Notes: a model not told the origin generated them from the sequence alone. Counted from the first letter of the stretch, positions 8,296-17,444 are shown. The stretch is DNA of 49,770 nt from Prevotella sp. (GCA_017476785.1 JAFUZD010000081.1:1-49770); one strand, 5' to 3'. Translations and numbers: made by a program.

Positions 8296-10458
8296 ATGAA
8301 GTCGGTGGGCGAGGTGATGGCCATCGGCCGCACGTTCGAAGAGGCCATACAGAAAGGCCTGCGGATGATAGGGCAGGGGATGCACGGCTTCGTGGAGAAC
8401 AAAGAGCTGAAGATTCCCGATATCGACGCGGCCCTGCGCGAGCCCACGGACAAGCGTATCTTTGTCATCTCGAAGGCGATGCATCTGCCCGAGTACACCA
8501 TCGACCGCATCCACGAACTGACCAAGATAGACCGTTGGTTCCTCGAGAAGCTGCGGCATATCATCGACATTGACGAGCGGCTGAAGAAATGTGCCATCCG
8601 CGGCGAGCGGCTCGGCGACATTGCCGTCCCGCCGTCAGAAGAACTGCTGCGCGAGGCTAAGGTCTATGGCTTCACGGACTTCCAGATAGCGCGGGCTGTG
8701 GGGCTGGAGGAAGAGCTGGGCAATATGCACCGTGCGCTGCTCGTGGTGCGCAAGTTGCGCCAGCAGCTGGGCATCCTGCCCGTGGTGAAGCAGATAGATA
8801 CGCTGGCGGCTGAATACCCGGCTCAGACCAATTATCTCTACGTCACCTATCCGTCGTCGCCTGCCCGTCAGGCGGCATCCGACATCCCCTTCGAAGCCGA
8901 CCGGCGCAGCATCATCGTGCTGGGTTCCGGTGCCTATCGCATCGGTTCGTCGGTAGAGTTCGACTGGTGTGGCGTGCAGGCACTCAACACGATTAGGAAA
9001 GAAGGCTGGCGGAGCGTGATGATTAACTATAACCCAGAGACCGTTTCGACCGACTATGATATGTGCGACCGGCTCTATTTCGACGAGCTGACGTTCGAGC
9101 GGGTGATGGATATCATCGAGCTGGAGCAGCCGCGGGGCGTCATCGTGTCGACCGGCGGCCAGATACCCAACAACCTCGCCGTCTATCTTGACGAGCAGCA
9201 CGTGCCCATCCTCGGCACGCAGGCGCAGGACATCGACGGGGCCGAGGACCGTGCCAAGTTCTCGCAGATGCTCAACGAGCTCGGCGTCAATCAGCCCGAG
9301 TGGAGCGCGCTCACCTCGATGCAGGACATCGATGCCTTTGTCAGCCGCGTGGGCTTCCCCGTGCTGGTGCGCCCCAGCTACGTGCTGAGTGGCGCAGCAA
9401 TGAACGTCTGCTCCAACCGCGAAGAGCTGGAGCGCTTCCTCCAGCTGGCGGCCAATGTCAGCGAAGACCATCCCGTGGTGGTGTCTAAGTTCATTGAGCA
9501 CGCTAAGGAGATAGAGATGGATGCAGTGGCGCGCGACGGCGAGATACTGGCCTATGCCATCTCGGAGCACATCGAGTTTGCCGGCGTCCACTCGGGCGAT
9601 GCTACCATCCAGTTCCCGCCACAGAAGCTCTACGTGGAGACCGTGCGCCGCATCAAGCGCATCTCGCGCCAGATAGCAGCCGCGCTCCACATCAACGGCC
9701 CGTTCAATATCCAGTTTATGGCACGCGACAACGACATCCTCGTCATCGAGTGCAACCTGCGCGCATCGCGCTCGTTCCCCTTCGTTTCAAAGGTGCTGAA
9801 GCTCAATCTGATAGAGCTGGCAACGAAAGTGATGCTTGGCCTGCCCGTGGAGAAACCGTCGAAGAACCTGTTCGACCTCGACTATGTGGGCATCAAAGCC
9901 TCTCAGTTCTCGTTCAACCGCTTGCAGAAGGCCGACCCCGTGCTGGGCGTTGATATGGCATCGACGGGCGAGGTGGGCTGCATAGGCGACAATACCGACA
10001 CGGCACTGCTGAAGGCAATGCTCAGTGTGGGGCACCGCATTCCCCGCAAGACCGTCCTGCTGTCCACCGGTTCGGCCAAGCAGAAGGCAGCGATGCTCGA
10101 CGCGGCACGGATGCTCGTGGCCAACGGCTATGAGCTCTACGCCACGGGCGGCACGTCGAAGTATCTGACTGACAACGGCATTCAGAATACCCGTGTGCTG
10201 TGGCCCAGCGACGAGCCTGCCGAAGGACTGCCGGGCGCACTCGACCTGCTGCACGCCCATCGGATTGATATGGTGGTGAACATCCCGAAGAACCTGACCT
10301 CGCACGAGCTGACCAACGGCTACAAGATTCGCCGCGCCGCCATCGACCTCAACATTCCGCTGATTACCAACTCGCGGCTTGCTTCGGCTTTCATCCACGC
10401 CTTCTGTACCGTCAGCCTCGAGCAGATAGGTATTAAGTCGTGGGCAGAGTATAAGTAG
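8296..10458 (+). CDS. carB: carB 3' open reading frame (C-terminal fragment)
   Basis: These 720 codons run from the first in-frame ATG after the TGA (MKSVGEVMAIGRTFEEA). AAGGAG lies 12 bp upstream, so re-initiation is conceivable though not proved. The fragment holds the oligomerisation domain, the second ATP-grasp half (IIVLGSGAYRIGSSVEFDWC, STGGQIPNN, VRPSYVLSGAAMNV, ECNLRASRSFPFVSK) and the MGS-like domain. By itself it lacks the bicarbonate-phosphorylating half. Confidence 0.7.
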   Translation: MKSVGEVMAIGRTFEEAIQKGLRMIGQGMHGFVENKELKIPDIDAALREPTDKRIFVISKAMHLPEYTIDRIHELTKIDRWFLEKLRHIIDIDERLKKCAIRGERLGDIAVPPSEELLREAKVYGFTDFQIARAVGLEEELGNMHRALLVVRKLRQQLGILPVVKQIDTLAAEYPAQTNYLYVTYPSSPARQAASDIPFEADRRSIIVLGSGAYRIGSSVEFDWCGVQALNTIRKEGWRSVMINYNPETVSTDYDMCDRLYFDELTFERVMDIIELEQPRGVIVSTGGQIPNNLAVYLDEQHVPILGTQAQDIDGAEDRAKFSQMLNELGVNQPEWSALTSMQDIDAFVSRVGFPVLVRPSYVLSGAAMNVCSNREELERFLQLAANVSEDHPVVVSKFIEHAKEIEMDAVARDGEILAYAISEHIEFAGVHSGDATIQFPPQKLYVETVRRIKRISRQIAAALHINGPFNIQFMARDNDILVIECNLRASRSFPFVSKVLKLNLIELATKVMLGLPVEKPSKNLFDLDYVGIKASQFSFNRLQKADPVLGVDMASTGEVGCIGDNTDTALLKAMLSVGHRIPRKTVLLSTGSAKQKAAMLDAARMLVANGYELYATGGTSKYLTDNGIQNTRVLWPSDEPAEGLPGALDLLHAHRIDMVVNIPKNLTSHELTNGYKIRRAAIDLNIPLITNSRLASAFIHAFCTVSLEQIGIKSWAEYK

Positions 10459-10480
10459 ACAGCCATTCTGCCGTGACCGC

Positions 10481-10569
10481 TTTTGTTTCCGTGGCAAAAA
10501 CAGCCTGTTTTCGCCACGGAAACACTTTGTTTTTGTACCGCAAACAGCCTGTTCCTGCCACGGAAACAA
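10481..10569. repeat. Double hairpin repeat downstream of carB
   Basis: TGTTTCCGTGGC (10484-10495) pairs perfectly with GCCACGGAAACA (10513-10524), which recurs as a direct copy at 10557-10568. Between the arms the near-palindrome AAACAGCCTGTT occurs at 10498-10509 and again at 10542-10553. Both elements repeat with a 44-bp period, so there are two successive hairpin units, the second with a degenerate left arm. It is probably a dispersed genomic repeat, and it may also end carB transcripts. Confidence 0.85.
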
Positions 10570-10599
10570 AGTCGGGACCACGCAATTTCGGCTAAAATA

Positions 10600-10631
10600 T
10601 TTGGCAGTGTCAGATAATTAATGTACATTTG
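10600..10631 (+). promoter_or_regulatory. Bacteroidetes-type promoter for the REC-histidine kinase gene
   Basis: TTTG at 10600-10603, exactly 20 bp, then TACATTTG at 10624-10631 is a full match to the consensus. The predicted transcript start is near 10638, about 26 bases before the ATG at 10664. Confidence 0.85.
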
Positions 10632-10663
10632 CATATTGATTAACTTAACCAAAGAAAAAGGCG

Positions 10664-11812
10664 ATGGATTTCGGCGATACATTAGAATCCAAAATCAACC
10701 GGAGTGACTATAAAATATTGATAGTTGACGATGTGGTAAGCAATGTGCTGCTACTTAAAATCTTGTTGACCAATGAGAAATTCCAAGTGTGCACGGCATC
10801 GAATGGCAATATGTGTATTGAGGTGGCCAAGAAGGAGCACCCCGACTTGATATTGCTGGACGTGATGAGGCCCGACATCAGCGGTTTCGACGCAGCGGTC
10901 ATCCTGAAGAAAGACCCGGAGACGCAGGAGATTCCTATCATCTTCCTGACGGCACTGAACAATCCGAGCGATCTCGTCCACGGATTCCAAGTGGGTGCCA
11001 ACGACTTCCTGACGAAGCCGTTCAATAAGGAAGAGTTGGTGATGCGCGTGATGCACCAAATCAGTCTGGTGGCTGCCAAACGAATCATCATTCAGCAGAA
11101 CGAGGAGCTGCGCCGCACCATCTCAAACCGCGACAAGATGTACTCCGTCATTGCCCACGACCTGCGCTCGCCGATGGCCAGCATCCGAATGGTGCTCAAT
11201 CTGGTGGTGAACGCCATCTCGCCCGACGTCATTGGGCCGGAGCTGTTTGAGCTGATTGACAAAGCCAACAGGGAGAGCGAGGAGACGCACGACCTGCTGG
11301 ACAACCTGCTGAAGTGGACGAAGAGCCAGACGGGACGACTGAACGTGGTCTATCAGGACTTAGACCTAAACGACATCGTGCCCGGTGTGGTGGACATCTT
11401 TATGATGATTGCCGAGACCAAGAAGATAAAGCTGGAGTACATTCCGGCTGCCGAGACGCTGACCGTCAGGGCCGACAACGATATGATGAAGACCGTAATC
11501 CGCAACTTCCTCTCCAATGCTATCAAGTTCTCTAACGAGGGCAGTTCAATAGAAGTGATGGTGACGCGGAAAGACGACTTTGCCAAAATCTCTATCCGCG
11601 ACCACGGCGTGGGTATTGCCCCCGACCGTCTGGCAGGACTCTTCCATAAGGGCGAAACGACCTACGGAACGGGTGGCGAGGAAGGCTCGGGACTGGGCTT
11701 GCAGCTCTGCGCCGACTTTGCACGCAAGAATGGCGGCGACGTGGAAGTGGAGTCGACGCTGGGCGAAGGCTCGACCTTCAGTGTGCTGGTTCCGCTGAAA
11801 AAAGACGAATAG
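10664..11812 (+). CDS. Response-regulator/histidine-kinase hybrid (REC-HisKA-HATPase), soluble
   Basis: A two-component protein with an inverted order: receiver first, kinase second. The receiver (residues about 17-135) has the acidic pair in LIVDDV, phospho-acceptor Asp66 (LILLDVMRPD), Thr in FLTAL and Lys in LTKPF. A coiled linker leads to HisKA with His165 in VIAHDLRSPMASI. The HATPase has N (RNFLSNAIKFSN), G1 (RDHGVGIAP) and G2 (GSGLGLQL) boxes. There is no signal peptide, membrane helix or PAS domain, so input is probably phosphotransfer onto the receiver, which then controls the kinase. It has its own consensus promoter. No partner regulator is adjacent; fabD downstream is probably unrelated. 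Confidence 0.9.
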   Translation: MDFGDTLESKINRSDYKILIVDDVVSNVLLLKILLTNEKFQVCTASNGNMCIEVAKKEHPDLILLDVMRPDISGFDAAVILKKDPETQEIPIIFLTALNNPSDLVHGFQVGANDFLTKPFNKEELVMRVMHQISLVAAKRIIIQQNEELRRTISNRDKMYSVIAHDLRSPMASIRMVLNLVVNAISPDVIGPELFELIDKANRESEETHDLLDNLLKWTKSQTGRLNVVYQDLDLNDIVPGVVDIFMMIAETKKIKLEYIPAAETLTVRADNDMMKTVIRNFLSNAIKFSNEGSSIEVMVTRKDDFAKISIRDHGVGIAPDRLAGLFHKGETTYGTGGEEGSGLGLQLCADFARKNGGDVEVESTLGEGSTFSVLVPLKKDE

Positions 11813-11895
11813 CAGGCCTGCCGCCCGCAAGCGGGCAGGGAGGGCTCATTGTAGACTTGAAACAAACATACGTAAATCAATTTTAAAAGAAAGAA

Positions 11896-12786
11896 ATGAA
11901 AGCATTTGTATTTCCCGGACAGGGAGCGCAATTCGTGGGAATGGGTAAGGACCTCTACGAGAACAACGCACAGGCAAAAGAACTTTTTGAAAGAGCAAAC
12001 GATATTTTGGGCTATCGCATCACCGACATAATGTTCGAGGGTACGGACGACGAGCTGAAACAGACTAAGGTGACGCAGCCGGCCGTGTTCCTGCACTCGG
12101 TGATTTCGGCACTCTGTATGGGCGATGCCTTCCAGCCGTCGATGACGGCCGGCCACTCGCTGGGCGAGTTCTCGGCACTGGTGGCTGCTGGCGCGCTGAG
12201 CTTCGAGGACGGACTGAAGTTGGTATATGCCCGCGCAATGGCAATGCAGAAGGCCTGCGAGGCTGCGCCTTCGACAATGGCTGCCATCATCGGACTGCCC
12301 GACGAGAAGGTGGAGGAAATCTGCGCTGCCGTGAGCGAGCTGGGTAAGGGTGTGGTGGTTCCGGCCAACTACAACAATCCCGGACAGCTGGTCATCTCGG
12401 GTAACATTGAGGCCGTTGGCGAGGCTTGCGAACAGTTGAAGGCTGCCGGTGCCAAGCGTGCCCTGCCGCTGAAGGTGGGCGGTGCCTTCCACTCGCCGCT
12501 GATGCAGCCGGCAAAGGACGAGCTGCAGGCCGCTATCGAGCAGACGGAGTTCGCAGCACCGAAGTGTCCCGTCTATCAGAATGTCGATGCCAAGCCGCAT
12601 ACCGACCCGGCAGAAATCAAAGCCAACCTGATAGCCCAGCTGACCAGCTCGGTGCGCTGGACGCAGATTGTGCAGAATATAATTGCCGACGGTGCCGACG
12701 ACTTTACCGAGTGCGGCCCCGGCAAGGCATTGCAGGGAATGATTGCCAAAATCAACCGTGAGGTCAGTGCTCACGGCATTGAATAA
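11896..12786 (+). CDS. fabD: Malonyl-CoA:ACP transacylase
   Basis: Loads malonyl groups from CoA onto acyl carrier protein for fatty-acid synthesis in the cytoplasm. It has 296 residues, typical of the family. The oxyanion motif FVFPGQGAQFVGMG is at the start. Catalytic Ser88 sits in GHSLGEFSAL, Arg113 (YARAMAMQ) binds the malonyl carboxylate, and His199 in GGAFHSPLM completes the dyad. It stands apart from other fab genes. It lies 83 bp after the kinase gene and ends at a strong terminator. Confidence 0.97.
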   Translation: MKAFVFPGQGAQFVGMGKDLYENNAQAKELFERANDILGYRITDIMFEGTDDELKQTKVTQPAVFLHSVISALCMGDAFQPSMTAGHSLGEFSALVAAGALSFEDGLKLVYARAMAMQKACEAAPSTMAAIIGLPDEKVEEICAAVSELGKGVVVPANYNNPGQLVISGNIEAVGEACEQLKAAGAKRALPLKVGGAFHSPLMQPAKDELQAAIEQTEFAAPKCPVYQNVDAKPHTDPAEIKANLIAQLTSSVRWTQIVQNIIADGADDFTECGPGKALQGMIAKINREVSAHGIE

Positions 12787-12799
12787 CCCAACAAGCAGC

Positions 12800-12844
12800 G
12801 AGGGCCGTCAGTCGTAGCAACGATTGATGGCCCTCCCTTTTCTT
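12800..12844 (+). terminator. Intrinsic terminator after fabD
   Basis: A 16-bp stem (12800-12815 with 12820-12835, two G-T pairs) and loop AGCA are followed by a T-rich tail. Confidence 0.9.
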
Positions 12845-12854
12845 GAACCTAACT

Positions 12855-14519
12855 ATGAAAGAGAAACTACTAATCTATCAAGTATTTACCCGCCTTTATG
12901 GCAACAGGAATACAACGCGTACGGAGAATGGTACGCTGGCCGAGAATGGATGCGGAAAGATGAACGACTTCAGCCCGAAGGCACTCAAGCAGATTGCCGA
13001 GCTGGGAATGACGCATATATGGTACACCGGCATCATCCGCCACGCCACGCAGACCGACTATACTCGCTACGGCATCCCGGCTAATCATCCGGCCGTGGTG
13101 AAAGGAAAAGCCGGCTCGCCCTATGCCATCACCGATTACTACGACGTAGACCCCGACCTCGCTGTCGACGTGGACAAGCGTATGCAGGAGTTTGAGCAGT
13201 TGGTGGAGCGCACGCATAAGGCGGGTCTGAAAGTGATTATCGACTTTGTGCCCAACCACGTGGCGCGCCAGTATCACTCTGTCTGCAAGCCCGAAGACGT
13301 GGAAGATCTGGGAGCGGACGACGACCCAGAGCAGGGCTTTGATCCGCAGAACAATTTCTACTATTGTCCCGGTCAGCGCTTTGACCCGTACTTCGACCTC
13401 TACCACGGACAGCAAGAGCCGTATATCGAAGAGCCGGCAAAGGCTACGGGCAACGACCATTTTGACAATGCTCCCTCAAAGACGGACTGGTATGAGACGG
13501 TGAAGCTGAATTACGGCGTGGACTATTATGCCGGTCGCATCGGTTATTTCAGCCCTATTCCTTCCACGTGGCTCAAGATGACGGAGATACTGCTCTTCTG
13601 GGCCTCGAAAGGGGTGGATGGCTTCCGCTGCGATATGGCGGAGATGGTTCCGGCCGACTTCTGGCGCTATGCCACCGGCATCGTGAAGCAGGAGTATGAC
13701 AACCTGATTTTCATCGGCGAGGTGTACAATCCCTATGAGTACCGTCGCTATCTGGCCAGCGGCTTCGACTATCTGTACGATAAGGTGGGGATGTACGACA
13801 CGATGCGCAGCGTCATCTGCCACAATGCACCGACTTCGGCCATTACGGGGGCTTGGCAGCAGACCGACGACATTCGCGACCAGATGCTCTATTTCCTCGA
13901 GAATCACGACGAACAGCGCATTGCCAGCGACTTCTTTGCCGGTTCGGCCCAGAAAGGTATGCCGGCGCTGATTGCCTCGGTGCTGATGCAGCAGAATCCC
14001 TTTATGCTCTATGCCGGCGAAGAGTATGGCGAGCGCGGAATGGACCGCGAGGGATTCAGCGGTAACGACGGTCGTACTACGATATTTGACTACTGGAGCG
14101 TGGACACGCTGTGCCGCGCAGCGTGGAAGACGCTGAAAGCCGACGAACGCCGGCTCTACGAGTTGCATCAGAAGGTGTTTGCCATTGCCCGTAAGGAGAA
14201 AGCCGTGGCCAATGGCTCTTTCTTCGACCTGATGTATGTGAACGGACATCTGGACCGCCAGTACGTATTCCTTCGTAAGGCAGGCAGTGACTTGCTGCTC
14301 ATCGCCGTCAACTTCGACGACCGGCCCGTCAGCATCGGCGTCAACCTGCCGGCTCACGCATTCGACTTCCTCTCGATTCCCGAGAAGAAGGCTATTGCCA
14401 CTGACCTGCTCTCTGGCGAGAAGCAGAGCTTGGAACTGGTGAAGGATGGCTGTGTGGCACTGAAGCTGGAGAGCCGTGGCGGCAGTGTGTGGAAAATCAA
14501 TGCTTCGAAACGGAAATAG
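12855..14519 (+). CDS. GH13 alpha-amylase family glycosidase, cytoplasmic
   Basis: Probably acts on alpha-glucans or maltodextrins inside the cell. With the ATG at 12855 it has 554 residues and no signal peptide; an in-frame TTG at 12843 overlaps the fabD terminator and is unlikely. The GH13 barrel shows region I (VIIDFVPNHVAR), nucleophile Asp260 in GFRCDMAEM, acid/base Glu289 in FIGEVYNPYEY, and His351-Asp352 in FLENHDEQRIA. A C-terminal beta domain follows (residues about 460-554). The N-terminus (LIYQVFTRLYGN) resembles intracellular Bacteroidetes enzymes of this family. It pairs with the AlaX-like gene 11 bp downstream. The exact specificity (amylase, maltogenic or transferase) is not decidable here. 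Confidence 0.88.
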   Translation: MKEKLLIYQVFTRLYGNRNTTRTENGTLAENGCGKMNDFSPKALKQIAELGMTHIWYTGIIRHATQTDYTRYGIPANHPAVVKGKAGSPYAITDYYDVDPDLAVDVDKRMQEFEQLVERTHKAGLKVIIDFVPNHVARQYHSVCKPEDVEDLGADDDPEQGFDPQNNFYYCPGQRFDPYFDLYHGQQEPYIEEPAKATGNDHFDNAPSKTDWYETVKLNYGVDYYAGRIGYFSPIPSTWLKMTEILLFWASKGVDGFRCDMAEMVPADFWRYATGIVKQEYDNLIFIGEVYNPYEYRRYLASGFDYLYDKVGMYDTMRSVICHNAPTSAITGAWQQTDDIRDQMLYFLENHDEQRIASDFFAGSAQKGMPALIASVLMQQNPFMLYAGEEYGERGMDREGFSGNDGRTTIFDYWSVDTLCRAAWKTLKADERRLYELHQKVFAIARKEKAVANGSFFDLMYVNGHLDRQYVFLRKAGSDLLLIAVNFDDRPVSIGVNLPAHAFDFLSIPEKKAIATDLLSGEKQSLELVKDGCVALKLESRGGSVWKINASKRK

Positions 14520-14530
14520 GATAGGAGAAA

Positions 14531-14998
14531 ATGGCAGTAATCATCCTGAACGAGCACAACAAAGAGGAGTTCCCGCCTGCACACACGGCGGAGCACCTGC
14601 TGAATCAGGTTATGATTCGGCTGTTCGGTTGCGGGCGTTCTCACAATGCCCACATTGAGCGGAAGAAGAGTAAGATGAGCTTCATTCTCGACCACAAGCC
14701 CTCGCGGCAGGAAGAGAAGGCCATCGAACGGGAGATGCAGCGGCTGATAGACGAAGACCTGCCCGTGACGTTCGACTATGTCACACGCGACGCGCTGCCA
14801 GAAGGCATCGCTGCCGACCGCCTGCCCGACGAGGCGAGCGACACGATTCGGCTGGTGCGCATCGGCGACTATGATGTCTGTCCCTGCATCGGCCGCCACG
14901 TGCGCTCCACTGCCCAGATTGGCCGCTTTGAGATGCTCGGCACCAACTGGGACGAGATGCAGCACTCCTTCCGCGTCCGCTTTAAGGTGGTGCAGTAG
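14531..14998 (+). CDS. AlaX-like trans-editing protein (tRNA-SAD domain)
   Basis: A 155-residue stand-alone relative of the alanyl-tRNA synthetase editing domain, which hydrolyses mischarged tRNA such as Ser-tRNA(Ala). The zinc site is visible: HTAEH (HxxxH) near residues 18-22, and Cys plus His in CPCIGRHVRSTAQIGRFEM, the counterpart of CGGTHVxNTxEIG in AlaRS. It lacks an AlaRS core or glycine-rich N-terminal domain, so it is a short AlaX type. The start at 14531 has GGAGAAA just upstream. It follows the GH13 gene by 11 bp and probably shares its transcript, with no obvious functional link. A strong terminator follows. Confidence 0.75.
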   Translation: MAVIILNEHNKEEFPPAHTAEHLLNQVMIRLFGCGRSHNAHIERKKSKMSFILDHKPSRQEEKAIEREMQRLIDEDLPVTFDYVTRDALPEGIAADRLPDEASDTIRLVRIGDYDVCPCIGRHVRSTAQIGRFEMLGTNWDEMQHSFRVRFKVVQ

Positions 14999-15014
14999 GG
15001 CAATGACAATAGAA

Positions 15015-15052
15015 AAAACGGGTTTGCAATATTGATTGCAAACCCGTTTTTA
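15015..15052. terminator. Bidirectional intrinsic terminator
   Basis: A perfect 16-bp stem (15015-15030 with 15035-15050) and loop ATTG, with T on the right and A on the left. It can end the plus-strand GH13/AlaX transcript and the minus-strand kinase/EEP transcript. Confidence 0.9.
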
Positions 15053-15122
15053 TTGGGATAAATCTTTTGCTTGCAAGAATGCGGATTAAAAAGAACTGGG
15101 TATGTGCCGCCCGCCCGTGGCG

Positions 15123-16181
15123 TCAGTCTAAGGCCAGCTTCATAAACACGGGGTAGTGGTCGGAGTAGCTCAGCTCCTGCTTGTAGTAGGTGATGCCTTT
15201 GAGCGACTTGTCGTGGAAGATGTAGTCAATGCGCACGCTCTTCTTGCCTCGGAAGGTGTACATCCAGCCACTGCCACACTCCTTAAATCCATCGGTCATA
15301 TTGCCCAGCAACGTCTTGTAGACGAACGAGTAGGGCACGTCGTTGAAGTCGCCGCACAGGATGGTGGACTTGGTGCTGCCCAGCTTCTCGTTGGCTACCG
15401 TGATGGCCTGTCCGGCGCGCACCAGCATTCCCCACATATAGTTGCCGTAGATGGCTTTCACCACCGAGTTTTCTTCAATATGAAAGCCCTGCTTCTGCAG
15501 CTTGGCAGCCTGATGCAGCGTGCCGTTGATGCCAGTGGTCTCCATATGTACGTTGAATACGCGTACCTGCGTGCCGTCAATGTCTACGTCGGCCCACATC
15601 GCGCTGTTGTTGGTTTCCTCAAACTCTATCGTCTTGTTCTCGCGGATGGGGTAGCGGCTGTAGATGACCATATCGCCTTTGCCCATCGCCATATAGGGGA
15701 AGTATTCCTTATAGCTGTCCGACACCTTCTTGTCGCCGCTGGCATCGGAATACTCTTGAATGCAGAAGATGTCAACTTTCTGCTTCTTCATCTCCGTGAG
15801 GATGTCTTCAGCCTTAAAGCCCGATGTCTCGCGCCCGAAGAGGGCCACGTTGTACGAAGCCACTTTGATGCCCGTCTGCGAGGGGATGTCGCTCGGCAGG
15901 GAGCGGAACTGGTAGAGCGTGCCGATGTAGGGGATGCAGCACAGGACGGTAATCAGCGGGATGAGTGCGATGATCCAGCGGCGGCGAATCAGCCAGTAGG
16001 GCAGCAGAATGACGTTGGCTGCGATGAGCAACGGCAGTACGTAGACGGTCATTGCCTTAGCCGTGTTGCCGGCAGGATTGAAATTGCCACCGAACAGGCC
16101 AATGATGGTGAAGATAGTGACTACTATCTGTAAAATCAGCATCATCAGCGCTACATATTTGTAAACAGCTAACTTACCCAT
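15123..16181 (-). CDS. Membrane-anchored endonuclease/exonuclease/phosphatase (EEP) family protein
   Basis: A 352-residue protein with three N-terminal membrane segments (about 9-32, 42-64 and 69-90) followed by a full EEP domain. Motifs seen are VASYNVALFGRE, DIFCIQEYSD (metal-binding Glu), MVIYSRYPI, RVFNVHMET, CGDFNDVPYS, RIDYIFHD and the terminal SDHYPVFMKL. The catalytic residues are therefore intact, and the domain should face the periplasm or cytoplasm depending on topology. Members of this fold cut DNA or remove phosphates from lipids or sugars, and the substrate cannot be read here. It starts 9 bp after the stop of the upstream kinase gene, so the two are very likely co-transcribed, which suggests linked function. 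Confidence 0.85.
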   Translation of the reverse strand: MGKLAVYKYVALMMLILQIVVTIFTIIGLFGGNFNPAGNTAKAMTVYVLPLLIAANVILLPYWLIRRRWIIALIPLITVLCCIPYIGTLYQFRSLPSDIPSQTGIKVASYNVALFGRETSGFKAEDILTEMKKQKVDIFCIQEYSDASGDKKVSDSYKEYFPYMAMGKGDMVIYSRYPIRENKTIEFEETNNSAMWADVDIDGTQVRVFNVHMETTGINGTLHQAAKLQKQGFHIEENSVVKAIYGNYMWGMLVRAGQAITVANEKLGSTKSTILCGDFNDVPYSFVYKTLLGNMTDGFKECGSGWMYTFRGKKSVRIDYIFHDKSLKGITYYKQELSYSDHYPVFMKLALD

Positions 16182-16190
16182 AGTTGATGA

Positions 16191-17444
16191 TTATTCCTTC
16201 AGATATTTGGCTACGGTGTCCAGCAAGTCCTCTACGCGGAAGGGCTTGGCCATAAAGTCGTCGCAGCCGGCAGCCTTAGCCTCGCGGATGCTCTCGTCGA
16301 ATGCATAGGCGCTCAGGGCGATGACAGGCACATCGTGGTTTACCTCTTTGATGATGCGTGTGGCATCCAGTCCGTTCATATCGGGCATACGGATGTCCAT
16401 CAGGATGAGGTCAGGTTTCTCGTCTTCGTTGATGGTGACTGCTTCGATGCCGTTCTTGGCACGCATCAGCCGATAGCGCTTGGCCAGCACAATCTTCACC
16501 AGCTCGTAGTTGCTGTCCTCGTCTTCTGCCACGAGAATCAGCTTGGCATTCTTCACGTCGGTCTTCGTGCTGACGCGGATGGTGCGCGAGTTGGTGGTGA
16601 TGCGCGAGTTCTTCTCCATTCCGCCGATAGTGCCTTCGAACGGCAGGGTGAACTTGAAGGTTGAACCTTCGCCCACGACCGACGACACGGAGATGTGGCC
16701 GCCCAGCTTCTCTACGATAATCTTGCTCAGGGGCAGTCCCAGTCCATAGCCGTTCTCCATCGTCTCGGCATCCTTCGATACGTAGGTCTGGAAGATGCGA
16801 TTGATGTCCTCCGGGGCAATGCCGGTACCCGTGTCGCTGACAAAGAACTCCACTTCGGTGCCATCGTTGATGAGCTTGTAGCCGAAGGTGATGTTGCCAC
16901 GCGACGTATGCTTCAATGCATTGCTGATGAGATTGGAGAATACTTGTGTGATGCGGTTCTGGTCGGTGTTCAGCGTGACGTTCATCGTCGGACGTGACCA
17001 CACCAGCTTGACCGTTTCGGGGCATCTGAACTTGAATATCAGCTTGATGCCTTTGCAGAGCTCGTTCAGGTCAGTCTGCGTTCGCTTGATGGATATTTCA
17101 CCGGCTTCAACGCGCGAAAGGTCGAGAATCTCGTCAATCAGATTCAGCACGCGGCCGTTGTTGCTTTCGATGATTTCCATATATTTCATTCGCTCTTCCG
17201 GCGAATCGGTCTCGGCCATAATGCGCGAGAATCCCTCGATAGCATTTAAGGGCGTACGTATTTCGTGGCTCATATTGGCCAGAAAGAGCGACTTCATCTT
17301 GCTTGCTCTTTCGGCTTTCTGAGCCATCTCGTCGTATTCTTTCAGCTTCTTGTTGGCCTGCTCCAGCTTAGCGTTTGCTTGGTGCAGCTTGCTATTAGCT
17401 TCTGCAATCTTCTGCAGAAGAATCTCACGTTCTGCTTGGTTCAT
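16191..17444 (-). CDS. Soluble hybrid histidine kinase (coiled coil-HisKA-HATPase-REC)
   Basis: A 417-residue hybrid sensor kinase without membrane segments. Residues 1-50 form a coiled coil of heptad-like repeats (NSKLHQANAKLEQANKKLKEY). HisKA carries His60 in LANMSHEIRTPLNAIEG. The HATPase shows the N box FSNLISNALKHT, G1 SDTGTGIAPED and G2 GYGLGLPLSKIIVEKLGG. The C-terminal receiver has LVAEDEDSNYELV, Asp350 in LILMDIRMPDMNG and Lys in MAKPF. I chose Met at 17444 over the upstream ATG at 17462 because the -7 box at 17471-17478 predicts transcription from about 17464. It is followed after 9 bp by the EEP gene, a likely co-transcribed partner. Confidence 0.88.
   Translation of the reverse strand: MNQAEREILLQKIAEANSKLHQANAKLEQANKKLKEYDEMAQKAERASKMKSLFLANMSHEIRTPLNAIEGFSRIMAETDSPEERMKYMEIIESNNGRVLNLIDEILDLSRVEAGEISIKRTQTDLNELCKGIKLIFKFRCPETVKLVWSRPTMNVTLNTDQNRITQVFSNLISNALKHTSRGNITFGYKLINDGTEVEFFVSDTGTGIAPEDINRIFQTYVSKDAETMENGYGLGLPLSKIIVEKLGGHISVSSVVGEGSTFKFTLPFEGTIGGMEKNSRITTNSRTIRVSTKTDVKNAKLILVAEDEDSNYELVKIVLAKRYRLMRAKNGIEAVTINEDEKPDLILMDIRMPDMNGLDATRIIKEVNHDVPVIALSAYAFDESIREAKAAGCDDFMAKPFRVEDLLDTVAKYLKE

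Larger units (their letters stand above)
7180..10458 (+). pseudogene. carB: Carbamoyl-phosphate synthase large subunit, interrupted by one in-frame TGA
   Basis: Read through, this is a complete CarB of about 1,092 codons, normal for Bacteroidetes. It has two ATP-grasp synthetase halves, an oligomerisation region between them and a C-terminal MGS-like allosteric domain (LYATGGTSKYLTDNG). The TGA at 8233-8235 falls in the conserved stretch LDYVV-x-KIPRWDLSKF. Homologous enzymes have a small residue here (Thr, Val or Cys), and TGC or TGT to TGA is one base change. No frame is lost and the sequence either side is well conserved, so the lesion is recent or a sequencing error. As CarB is needed for both pyrimidines and arginine unless both are supplied, an error or suppression is more likely than a tolerated null. 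Confidence 0.8.

Noticed and set aside
8233-8300. Selenocysteine at the carB TGA
   Set aside because: I could not find a convincing SECIS-like stem with a proper apical loop after the TGA, and CarB is not a known selenoprotein. A mutation or sequence error is simpler.
11815-11840. GC-rich dyad after the REC-kinase gene as a terminator
   Set aside because: CCTGCC/GGCAGG can pair, but no T-run follows and the stem is short. Left unassigned.
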